A stretch of 64,000 nt of DNA from Vesta saturnalis (lineage: Eukaryota; Arthropoda; Insecta; Coleoptera; Lampyridae). The stretch lies in the NCBI GenBank assembly GCA_036346205.1, contig JARFJB010002472.1, positions 3,414,501-3,478,500 of the forward strand, in the 5' to 3' direction. The notes beneath the pieces are model-generated. The model saw nothing but the letters and a program-made list of their open reading frames with translations. It had not been told where the DNA came from and ran no database searches. How positions within the stretch are numbered: the first letter of the stretch is position 1; each line of letters opens with the position of its first letter. The position numbers were made by a program, and so were the translations under genes. Below are positions 49,280 through 60,022 of this stretch, in pieces.

Positions 49280-51422
49280 TGCGTGTTCAGGGAAGTAGCT
49301 AGAATTTTTACGTAGGGTGGGCCGTCAGTGAGCCAAAATATTATTGGGTGAGCCCTATATCCGATGTTTTTTGTAGGACATTCAAAAAGATTTTGAATTA
49401 AGGAATTGAAAAAACTTACCTATTGCAAAACAATTCTCCTATTAACGTTTATGGAATCAAATTTCCGAATGATTGCTTCAGAATCCAAACTTTTTGCCAA
49501 AACGTTTTCAATGTTCAGAATAGCTAAGTGCTTCAATCTTTCGTCGCTCATTTTATTACGAAGATACGTTTTCAAACGTCTTAAGCAGGAAAATTTACGC
49601 TCACAGTCCGCACTACAAACAGGAATAGGGATAGCCGTCACTGTTAGTTTATAAGTTTCACTAAACACGATTTTAGTAGCTCGATTAGTTGCATTATATT
49701 AGTAATATTTACATTATTTTATAATTCAAACTGATTTATTGTTTTAGGTAGTACTTTTAGTTAGGCTTTCAATGTTTCACTATCAGCTTTATAATGATCT
49801 ACTAACGATTTCAGACAGTCATAATCTAAGAAATCTTTACCTCCCGGATGGAGAGCACTGATCGCATTAATAATGTTCATGTTGTCCCTGGCAAAATGGT
49901 CACTCAGTTCGTTCAAAATTAAATCCAAAGTAGGACAAAATATTACTGCTTTAAATTGATTTTCTTCGGCTATTATTTCTTCTTCTGGATTAGTCGTTAC
50001 AATAAAATTTTCCTTTTTCTTGTTTCCGATTTTTTATTCTTCGGTATTTCAATATTATTTGTTTCACTAATAATCTTGATGGCTTCATATTTCAACCATA
50101 CATTTACTGTCAGATCTCATTTCCGTAAAAACATATATCAAAGATTTTATTAAAATATTAGCTTCCGCCAAATTGGATGACATTTTTTGAAAAAAGTCAC
50201 TGGCTGCACTAAAAAATTTCAAAATTTTGCAAAGAAAACACGAATTTAAAAGCGATTTGGTGTAATATGCTAACGGCTTCCGGTGCACGATCGCTTCTTT
50301 CGCTGATAATCATATTTAAAAACACTAAAACTTCTGTGAATTTTGTTTTAACTGCCATACAAGTCCACCTTGTGTAACAAATTTTCTTTAGTTCAACTGG
50401 ATTTCTTGAAGGATTCAGTTGTCGCTGAACTTCCATAAATTTATTATGCATTGCGGAGCCAGACACAAACACATATAATATTTCTAAAAGATCAAAAATA
50501 TATTTCCCCTGTGACAAATTCTTGCAAATATCAACCACAATCAAGTTTAGTCTATGATTATAACAGTGTATATAAATCGCTTGAGGAACTTCACGTCTAA
50601 ACAATGTTTGAACACCTTTTGAACTCATTACATTCGCGCCATCATAGGTATGTGTAATGCATTTATGCATATCGATTTTACACTCATTAAACAGGTCTTT
50701 AACATATGAAAGCAATGTCTTTAGTTTCGTCACAAATTACCGCAAAACATACCGCACTATTAATTTCAGCACCAATTTGATTTAGTACCATTTCAGAGCA
50801 AATCAACAAAATCTCGTTTTGTATTTGGGGATGGTATATTTTGCTTTCCTTACACTTCATTCACCAATTCTTTTTTTTTACCACAGGAATATGTTTAGCG
50901 CAAAGACGTAACATCTCAATAAAATTACTTCTGTTAGAACTGTCCTGGCTTTCATTACACCCCCTTTGTGAAATGTTTTGTGTTGCAGTAAAAGTTAAAA
51001 TATCAATAATCATACGTAAATAGTTGTTATTTTCTTCCACAAACGCCAAATGTGCCTCATTGATTTGACTTTCGACTGATAGTTGTTCTTTATTTTTTAC
51101 TTTACAAAGATCATACCACCTAATGTAACATTTTTTATGTTCACTGCCACGATCACATTGATTAAATCCTGACTCCTTTTCTAAGGCTCTCTTCTAATTT
51201 TTAAAACCGATTCTGACAAATATTGATGTCCCAATTTATCGAAAAGTGTCTGCAAACAAAACAAGATACGGCGTCGGAGATCGCACTGTATTCTAACCAG
51301 TCTGGGTATAATTTGAACCAGTCACTGTTAAACTGTCTTTCTCTATTATTAAATTTTGTTTTTGGGTAGAATTTTAGTAGTTTGTCCATCTTAATAACTC
51401 CGTAAAATATCACCATTGCCCA

Positions 51423-51663
51423 GCGCTTTTTTTCTGACTTCCGTAACTTCTTGTTGGGTTTGTTGCTGCTGTTTGGATAGCCGTTCTTCAAAATCCACTG
51501 TTTCCTCAGTTTCAGGTTCAGATTCGCTGTCAATCAATTCCAAATCCAAATCAAATCTGGGGTGAATTCTACCATGGACGCGGAAATAATTTTTTTAGAA
51601 ATAGAAGCTGCGTTATCGGAAGCTGACGATGATAAAATTTGTAATTCCTCATTTGGTTTACGT
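51423..51663. repeat. Direct duplication, copy 1 (partner 52076-52316)
   Basis: This ~240-bp stretch of hAT coding DNA (GCGCTTTTTTTCTGACTTCC .. TCCTCATTTGGTTTA) recurs nearly unchanged at 52076-52316. Few differences, for example TAGCCG/TATCCG and an indel in the T-run, show a fairly recent event. Confidence 0.9.
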
Positions 51664-51670
51664 TTAAACA

Positions 51671-52076
51671 TAAATGTTTAAACGTCTATCTGTCAAATAT
51701 TTTTTTCTGTTTTTACAACGTTACCTTTATATCTTTTAATTTCCACTTTGTAGGTTGGAAGGTCGTGGGTTGTTACAGACCAGATATTTCTGTAATATGC
51801 TTAATTCTACAGGGTGTTTCAAAAAACGTTCCGCTAATTTCTAGGGTAAATAAAATATTAAAAAATAACGTTAGTTTGGTAAATAAACATGTGTCCGAAA
51901 ATGCCCCCGTAAGAAGATACGGCCCTGCAAATGTGCCCCAAAAATCCGTTTTTTTTTATTATCTCTGAAACGGTTTAAGATACCTAAATGAAATTTAGAC
52001 CACAAACACCTTTGATAATAAAAGATAGCGTTGACAAATCTCTAATATTTTGTATAGGAGAGTTGTTAAGGGGGGC
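51671..52076 (+). repeat. Filler copied from a mariner end plus its flank (related to 56239-56640)
   Basis: The segment matches 56239-56640 across both the non-element flank (AATGTTTAAACGTCT .. TTCTA) and the left terminus (CAGGGTGTTTCAAAAAACG at 51810; 56377). It ends inside the terminal repeat and is joined directly to copy 2 of the hAT duplication. Confidence 0.85.
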
Positions 52077-52316
52077 GCTTTTTCTGACTTCCGTAACTTC
52101 TTGTTGGGTTTGTTGCTGCTGTTTGGATATCCGTTCTTCAAAATCCACTGTTTCCTCAGTTTCAGGTTCAGATTCGCTGTCAATCAGTTCCAAAGCCAAA
52201 TCAAATCTGGGGTGAAGTCTACCATGGACGCGGAAATAATTTTTTTAGAAGTAGAAGCCGCGTTATCGGAAGCTGACGATGATAAAATTTGTGATTCCTC
52301 ATTTGGTTTAACTTTT
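52076..52316. repeat. Direct duplication, copy 2 (partner 51423-51663)
   Basis: Second copy of the hAT segment. The hAT sequence continues normally after it (TTTTTTTGGAGAACCACAAT). Confidence 0.9.
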
Positions 52317-52864
52317 TTTGGAGAACCACAATAGTCCACTAAGCTCTTTAGCCACTACCACTCATTATAAAAATTATTATAAATTACAAATATTTAAAAA
52401 ATCAATAATCAACACATAAGAAGCACTGCACACGGTAGTGTTTACGTCTAAAGATCAACTGAACTGAATAAAATAATAAATGACTTGGTTATCAAGACTA
52501 AAGAAATAATGTAAACCACAAGGACAATAAATTTTAAGAAATATGATCTTTTGTTTTGTTTGTATGTCTGCACCGGCGAAAAAATCCTAACGTTTAATAT
52601 AAGATTGGTAACGCCGCATTTTCGATGAAACGAAACCGCACCTAAAATATTATATTACCATTATTTATCATTCTGCACATTGTGGGAGCTGTGATACTTA
52701 AAATACTTAATAAAATCTGTAGATTTTTTTTTCACTTATTTATCTCCGCAGGTATTTGATAAAATTTTGTTGGGATGTCTACTTATTCTCCAGAGTGGGC
52801 CCAGAAAATATAGGGTGGGCCTGGCCCATCCAGGCCCACCACTAGCTACGTCTCTGTGGGTGTC

Positions 52865-53796
52865 TCTTTTTTTATTAATTGCATTAGGGTTGAAGCCGTT
52901 TCAAATGACTCGGGAATTAATCGTTTTGACTTGTTGGTTTCGTTAAAGATGATTTTAAAATTGGCCTGTCTATATTACGTTGTGCTAATGCACATGATTT
53001 TTTATCTAACTTTATGTCACTTTTATGTGGCGTCAGCCTATCTTTTAAAACCCGAGATGTATGACCTATATATATATATATATTTTATTGCAATTATGAC
53101 AAGGAACACTATACCACAAATTTTTTTTGTGGAATATCTTTTTCTTTTATGTTAGAATGAATATTATTCATTACTTTGGTATATTTATGTGTTAACCAAA
53201 GATGTTGTTGGTCCTTAAAAAATATTGATTAAATTAAATAAAAATAAATATACGAAACATTTTTTTGGGATGTAACTTCTATCTGTTCGATGTTAGTATT
53301 CTTAGAATTGTTTCTTTCAATTATATTATGTATATGTGTGGGAGGATTACTATGTATTGAATTAGTATAGAAAATTAGCGTTTTTAAGAAAGATGGAGAA
53401 TATGAATTTTTAATGAAGATATTACATAATTTTTTTAAGTTTTTACTAACAATGTAGGGTGGCAAAAAGTTGTTTCTTTTTTTACAAATCCTACCCAATG
53501 ACAACCCCCCAAATTTTGATTTCTAACTGATCGTGAAGATTAATTCTATACAACAAGGGTTTACAATATTTTGCTTCGCGTTAGAGATTAAAAAAGCATT
53601 AGAAAAAGTTGTTCAGAATATTATTTTAACCCCATGTACCGAGTTTTCGCATTTTTTATTTTTTTCATTATTTTGATCTTTACATAAAATTATTACAAAT
53701 AAATATTTTGTCATGAAAAGTAAAAACTTGGCACTAGTGTCAAATATCAGTCACATTATTGCGTTAAGTTCTAGTCAGTGATTTGATTACAGAATT
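52865..53796. other. No recognised feature
   Basis: AT-rich DNA with short open frames on both strands and a short TA tract at 53070-53082. No motif supported. Confidence 0.45.
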
Positions 53797-53798
53797 AA

Positions 53799-53940
53799 AA
53801 TGTAATTGACTTCAAGAGAAAAAATTGGAATAATTCCGTTGTTTGGTGATTATGCTCGTAGTAGCAGAGAAGTTGTTCCTATTACTCACGGAAAAGCAGC
53901 CGCTGTACATGCTCTTTCCAACGAATACACCCGGATCCTG
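53799..53940 (+). pseudogene. Possible mariner-like transposase N-terminal scrap
   Basis: ATG-TAA and then LTSREKIGIIPLFGDYARSS REVV resembles the DUF4817-like start (compare MPPIYTRDEKMDMLIIYGEC at 36764). Similarity ends after about 25 residues. Low confidence. Confidence 0.4.
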
Positions 53941-55074
53941 AGTACAACAATTATTAAAAACATCATACTTGCAGCAGTTCTATTATTCCCTTTGATAATT
54001 ATTATAAATGTCATCTATTTTCAAAAAATAAAGTTTTCACGTACAGTTCTTCAATCGCTACAATGTACCAAGTTATCGTTTCCTGAAAGAAAAATATACT
54101 CTTTGTTATGTAAAAATCCAGAAAGGGTTTGAAACCTTTCCTTGTTACATCTATTGAATGTGAATTAGCATCCAAAGCCTGAGAATTACCCCAACTTTTT
54201 TTTCTTTCTTGCTTAAGTATAAAATGGGTGAAATAAAAAGTTACTAAATTTTGGGCAGGTTGTAAATTAATACTAAGTGACCTTGAAACTTGGAATTGCC
54301 AAAATAATTTTGAAGTGTCACAAACATTTGACGTGTTTATATCCGTATATATGTAGATATAGTCTAAGAAATACCCCTATTTTTTTTATTAAAGAAGGAT
54401 ATACAATGCTGTGCTTTGCTTTATTCTACACTAACAATATAAAAATGAAATACAAGCACGACGTCAAGCTAGAATCAAAGCTTAATTAAATACTGTTTGT
54501 AAGAGAATAGATTCTGCCCGAGTAAAACGAGACCAAATCCTAAGTCCAGTTCAAAATAGAATAGGGACAATTGATGAAAAAAATTCCACCATGATTCATA
54601 TTTATCCTTCGGTATCTAAAATATTTTAAACCGTGAGTTATGGTTTTTCCATGTTTTGTAGCTATTCAGTCGATTGATGAAAACCCTCCAACACAATGGG
54701 CGCATTCACAAGTACTCAGCGGCTGTAGGCTATCCTTGTCTAGGCCGGAGCTCAGCGAACCATAGCTTTGTCTTACGGGTCAACGTGCCCGATAGTTGTG
54801 TTGTCTATGTAGAGTCCGATTGTTCATAGTCAAAACTTTGACAATCATTGACAGTTTAAAGTTAGATTTACAGTATGATCAATACTAGCCAGTGTGTTAG
54901 TCCAAATGATGGTATAACGATTTCGATCACTTACATAAGAAATTTTTTGGAATATTTAGATTTAAAAAGTAAAAAAAACGCAAGTTTTAACTTTAACTTT
55001 TGCTACAATAATAATATTATTATTTAACTAAAAAATAAAGAGAACAAGTGAAAATGAAAACAAACAAAACCGCC

Positions 55075-55851
55075 TCAAATCAAATGTTCAAAATGTCCTC
55101 CCCCAACTTCTTGTAGCTCGTTTTGAAGAGTATTTGGTTGTATCCCTCTAAATGTCGTTCTTATCTGTTCCTTCTCTCGGTAAACTTGACTTTTCACATA
55201 CCCTACAAAAACAATCGAGAGGTGTGAGATCAGGAGACATTACGGGCCATTCCCTGAACCTCTTCGTCAAATCGATCTATCGGAAAATACATCATTCAAG
55301 TATTGCTGTACTGGTCTTGCATAATCTGGCGGTGATCTATCTTTTTAATATCACAACGTATTATTCGGAATGCCAGGATCCTCTGGGTTTGGAAAAATAA
55401 CCGCTAACGCAGAAATTAATTCGGTTTCCAAAAATTCTTGGTACATTGGTCTGGTTAAGTTACCTTTAAAAAAATATGGACCTACTATGCTGTCACCAAC
55501 AACTCCTGCCCACACGTTTAATTTCTGAGGATATTGTGTTGCTTGCTCCCGACACCAATGAGTATTTTCGGGTGCCCAATATCTACAATTATTTCTATTG
55601 ACTGTGCCGTTCAAGTAGAATGATTCCTCATTGGACAATAATATCCTTCTTGATATTCCACTTTTGGTGATTTACCGCCGATTTTTGACCAATTTCATGA
55701 TCCGCAGTAACAGTACGAGTTGCTTTATGCGGATTTTCGTGAAAATTCACTGGCATATTAAGCTTCGTTTCTTCCTTTATTGCATTCTTTTTTTATCGCC
55801 ATATCTCGTCATAAATATTTCAATTCGTTTTCTTTCGCTTAATTTGACCAT
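55075..55851 (-). pseudogene. Mariner transposase, deleted internally
   Basis: The minus strand starts MVKLSERKRIEIFMTRYGD at 55851, the classic mariner N-terminus. A deletion and frameshifts lead to FHENPHKATRTVTADHEIGQ and then LSNEESFYLNGTVNRNNCRY, WAPENTHWCREQATQYPQKL, NVWAGVVGDSIVGPYFFKGN, LTRPMYQEFLETELI. After another frameshift come PPDYARPVQQYLNDVF, VMSPDLTPLDCF and GGGHFEHLI. The second Asp block is missing. The 5' terminus is probably the ACCACCCTGTA ending near 56113 (complement TACAGGGTGGTCCATTG). The other end was not found. Confidence 0.8.
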
Positions 55852-56376
55852 AGTAAAATTTTTTTGACAATTCAATCAATTCACTGACATTGTTGCGATG
55901 GCATCCAGACAATAAACGAAATTTGTAAGGATACTACGTATAAAAAGTTAGACCTTCTATACTCATAACAAAATTTATTTCCTCCAAAATTTACTTAGGA
56001 AAGTAGGCAAAAATGTTATACCGTCATTTAGACAATCGCACTGGCTATTAAAATAACAGTTGTTATTTAAAACATTGACAGTGACATCATTATTTTTCAA
56101 TGGACCACCCTGTATATTTCATTATAGAACCAGTAAATATGCAATTAAAACTAAAAAGTTAATAGTTTAAATTTTACAGTTATTATTCCAGACTCTCTAC
56201 TCGCACAGTAAATGTCTATTAACCTATAAATCTGATATGAATGTTTAAACGTCTTTCTGACCAATTATTTTTTCTGTTTTTACAACGTTACCTTTAAACC
56301 TTTTAATTTCCACTTTGTAGGTTGAAAGGTCGTGGGTTGTTTCAGACCAGATATTTTTATAATATGATTAATTCTA

Positions 56377-58399
56377 CAGGGTGTTTCAAAAAACGTTCCG
56401 TTAATTTCTAGTGCAAATAAAATACTAAAAAATAACGTTAGTTTGGTTAATAAACATGTGTCCGAAAATGCCTCCGTAAGAAGATACGGCCCTGTAAATG
56501 TGGCCCCAAAAATTCGATTTTTTTATTATCTCTGAAACGGTTTAAGATACTTAAATGAAATTTAGACCACAAACACCTTTGATCATAAAAGATCGTGTTG
56601 ACAAATCTTTAATAGTTTGTATAGGAGAGTTGCTGAAGGGGGTGCCACCTATTTTGTCCCAAACTTTTTTATGGGGATATTTTTAATTTTTTGGGAATAA
56701 ATAGTATTTTTTAAACAATTTGCCACAAAAAAGATACTCTTGTTCCAGGTCAAAAAAATTACTGGTTTTGGAGTTATTTGAGGTTTTATCAAGTAATTCT
56801 GACCTAATTAATAAATTATTTTAAAATGAAACAATTAATAATTTTCATGCGCGAGAACGAACTACCTCAGGGAATAATGCTTGTTTCAGAAACAACTATA
56901 AGGTAAAAATATTATAAATTATTTAGAACTTAAAAAAGGTTTTAATTGTATGACATTAACACACAACAGACAAAGGAAACAATTAAAAACGAATAACTCA
57001 AAACAAACAGAATAAGTAGGTATGGGTTTTTACATTAAATGTTCGAAATTTACACCATTTTCACGAATACATAATCGTAAACGTTTTTCTAGTGAAAACA
57101 TAATCCTTTAGAGTGACCCTGGTTTTTGAATTAACATTCTTAAATTATTTTCAACTCTCGCTTGACATTCTTCAATGGAATTTATTTCTATTGAATATTC
57201 TTTAACTAAACTCCACACATCAAAATCCAAGGGATTTAGGTCAGGGGACCTTCGTAGCCAGTGGATAAGAACATCAGCACCTCGACCAATCCAACGATTT
57301 AGAAAATGTTCGTTGAAACATCTTCTAGCTTGTCTACCGAAATGAGGTGGAGCACCATCATGCATAAAAACCATATTTCTTCGTAGATCAAGAGGCAAAT
57401 CTTCTAATAGCGGAAATAAACGATTATGCAAAAATTCATAGTAAACATCACCATTTAAATTTCCATCAAAAATATGGTATGCACCGAGGCGGTTGCCTAT
57501 TGAAGCAGCCGCATACATTTAACTTAAAATTATGTGGATAATGCGGGTTTTCCTCTGCCCAGAAGTGATTGTTATGATTGTTAAACACACCTTGTCTTGT
57601 AAAAGTTGAATCATCGGTGAAAAGAACATTTTGTAAAAAATCAGGGTCCTGTCTCATTCTTTCTTGTAATAATTCGCAAAAGTCTCTTCTCAAAAAAAAA
57701 TGTTCATCAATTCTGGTACTTGCCTGTAGTGAAACGGGAGCAGTAATTGTTCTTTTAATACACGACAGACACTTGCCCTTGCCACATTTCTTACACTTAT
57801 CGTAGGATCCGCAACAACTAGATTTAAAATATTTTCTTCTGTTTGAGTAATTCTTGTCATTCGCGGTCTACTAGATTTTACCTTTTTTGGTTTAAAGGTT
57901 CCAGTCTCTAAAACATGTTTTTGAATCCGGATATCTTCTTTTCGTTGCTTTAGCATTTCCATTGCATTCCCCTAATGTTAACAACATATCGGTATAGCCA
58001 CTATTGGTGTGCATATTCATTTTCAAAGTTTTTAAAAGCGTTATTACTTGTTAAACAAACTAAAACTATCAGTCTAAGCCTTCTTAATTCAAGTAAATCA
58101 AATTAAATCAAATTATTTCTCAACCTCAAATAACTACAAAACCAGTAAATTTTTTGACTTTCAACAAGAGTGCCTCTTTGTTTAAAAAATATTATTTTTG
58201 CCCAAAAAATTTAAAATATCCTCATAAATAAGTGGCACCCCCCTTTAGCGACGCTCCTGTACAAAATATGAAAAACGTTTACAGGGCCGTATCTTCTTAA
58301 GGAAGCATTTTCGGACACATGTTTATTAACCAAACTAACGTTATTTTTTAATATTCTATTTTCCCTAGAAATTAGCGGAACGGTTTTTGAAACAACCAG
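56377..58399 (-). mobile_element. Mariner-like element with long TIRs
   Basis: The left end CAGGGTGTTTCAAAAAACG at 56377 mirrors the right end (CGGTTTTTGAAACAACCAG) finishing at 58399. The right terminus is slightly decayed (ACAACCAG for ACACCCTG). Pairing extends through TTCGGACACATGTTTATTAA and further inside to about 56790/58130 (ACTGGTTTTGGAGTTATTTG and complement). TA flanks both ends. Confidence 0.85.
57030..58020 (-). pseudogene. Mariner-like (DUF4817-type) transposase with complete DDD but frameshifts
   Basis: Start ATG at 58020-58018 (MNMHTNSGYTDMLLTLGECN). Then ETGTFKPKKVKSSRPRMTRI, PTISVRNVARASVCRVLKEQ (a few residues missing), LFTDDSTFTRQGVFNNHNNH (first Asp), YHIFDGNLNGDVYYEFLHNR, FMHDGAPPHFGRQARRCFNE (second Asp), RSPDLNPLDFDVWSLVKEYS (third Asp) and, after a shift, ENGVNFEHLM. 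All three catalytic Asp are present, but frameshifts near 57960, 57690, 57490 and 57115 break the frame. Spacing between the second and third Asp is 43 residues here, two more than in its relatives at 30.8 and 47.2 kb. Confidence 0.85.
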
Positions 58400-60018
58400 T
58401 ATATTGATTATTGCTTATTGTTTTCATACGAATAAATAAATAAATAGAAACTTCTACACTGTAAGTAAATCATTATTCTAATTTGTTATTAATTGTTCTG
58501 AAGTACTAATACAGTCAGAAATGTAAGCGTTTTCATCATTAAAGGTGTTAAACTTGGAATATTAATTTAGGTTTGAAATACTACAAGATCGACTATGTTT
58601 GATACGTCATACAAGTTATGTACATTTTAATGTTAGAGAAGTGAGCAGTGTGCGAATATTGCGACAAAATTGTTGATTTAGGTAAGGAATAATAATTCTG
58701 TGCGGCTTTCGAACAGGAAATTGCAAATTCAACTCAATACATAATGGATTTTATCCCTTTAGGTAAACAAAAAATTATACGTTCTATTAGGGGATTGTGG
58801 TAATAACAGTGGACATTGTTGTTATCTTAGTATAAATTTATATGGAGTAAAAAGCCTAAAAAATCCCATCAAGCAATATTAAAAAATACAATTCAGTGCT
58901 TTTTAAATCACTTATTATAAATAATTGCTTTTATTAGAGTCTTACACTGAAAAATAAGTTTACTGGACAATAAAGGTTTCCTTCTCGGTTTTGTGTATTT
59001 TTGAAGACCAGCCTTACAAATAATGTTTTACGAAGAAGTATAACTGTTTAATTCAAAAAGTACATATTCAAACTAATTCACGTAGGTTTCCCTAATATTC
59101 TGCATTAATCACAACAGCGATGCAATTCGTTGTGCAAAGCATATCAAGTCAGATTTCATTCAACACGTATCCTGATAACAAATGCAAGGATTCGTACCAC
59201 TGATCTCATTACAATATTATATAGCAATGTCAAAACTAACATGGGATTCTTTAAATTTCCTATGGATCAATATCACGCTAAGGGACACAACTGTCAGATT
59301 ACAAATCAAAAATTCAAATTAAATAAAAAATCAAATTTGTTTATTGACAGATAACAATAATTAAATAATTTATCAGTTATTAATTCAACTTATTAATTAA
59401 TTTAAGTCCTACAGTGGTGTGCACTGAAAATCAAAGAACGTATTAAGCTAGAAGGCTATTTCCGCGCTGGACACAAAATCGACACTTTAAGATTGTTAAT
59501 TCACTGCGTAAAGTTATTCCGTGAAACAGAAAGAGTTTAAAGAAAAAAATGGTCGTCCTAAGAAAAGAACAATAAAAATTATAGCAAATGTGCAAACGAT
59601 TGTTGAAAATACACAGATCATTTTTGCACGTGACCTTTCAAAACACACCGATCTTCGCGATTCTATTTGAGAAGTGATATTTAAATATCTGGTGTGGAAC
59701 AATACACAACCTTCCACCCTACAAAATGGGAATTAAAAGGAATGCCATAACTTTACTAATTTTTTTTAGCATAAATATGCAACTTCTTTTATAATAAGTA
59801 AATTACGAAAATAGGTAACATTATAAAAAAACAATTAGTCCAGTCAATGAGTGCTCAAAAGAGGGATGTAGAGTGCATGGAATATGCAAGAATTTTTGAT
59901 TTCAGTACTTTGTTAGGAGTAGTTGGTAGATAAACAATTAAACATATTAAAACACCCCGCTCCTGGGGGTGAGCTTAAGGTGGGAAGGGGGGACGCCGTT
60001 TTTTGGTTTGTCGATTAT
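58400..60018. other. Mostly featureless; possible Tc-type HTH scrap
   Basis: At 59430-59715 (+) two frames read ALKIKERIKLEGYFRAGHKI and KKNGRPRKRTIKIIANVQTI, VENTQIIFARDLSKHTDLRD. This resembles the helix-turn-helix and linker of a Tc/mariner-type transposase, but no catalytic part follows. The rest shows nothing supported. Confidence 0.35.
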
Positions 60019-60022
60019 ATAT

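Larger units (their letters stand above)
49420..52215 (-). pseudogene. hAT transposase, ZMYM1-like, fragmented
   Basis: Read on the minus strand: an acidic and Gln-rich N-terminus (ESEPETEETVDFEE, SKQQQQTQQEVTEV), a TTF-type finger region (51533-51201: FNSDWFKLYPDWLEYSAISD, AVSCFVCRHF), VICDETKDI near 50755 (first Asp), CITHTYDGANVMSSKGVQTL (second Asp), IYIHCYNHRLNLIVVDICKN, KKICYTRWTCMAVKT, and the C-terminal dimerisation/Glu block CSADCERKFSCLRRLKTYLR, DERLKHLAILNIENV (49668-49420). The order is that of ZMYM1/DUF4371-type hAT transposases. Several stops and frameshifts separate the pieces. Confidence 0.85.
49288..52856 (-). mobile_element. hAT element (ZMYM1/TTF-finger type)
   Basis: Inverted ends CAGGGAAGTAGCTAG (49288) and, as complement, CAGAGACGTAGCTAG (52856) fit hAT termini. 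The flanking 8-mers TGCGTGTT (49280-49287) and TGGGTGTC (52857-52864) match at 6 of 8 positions, as expected of an aged 8-bp target duplication. GGGTGGGCC words lie just inside both ends. The element contains a later duplication and filler at 51423-52316. Confidence 0.85.

Noticed and set aside
54640..54900. GC-richer block considered as a possible exon or RNA gene
   Set aside because: No open frame with motifs and no foldable RNA pattern that I could support.
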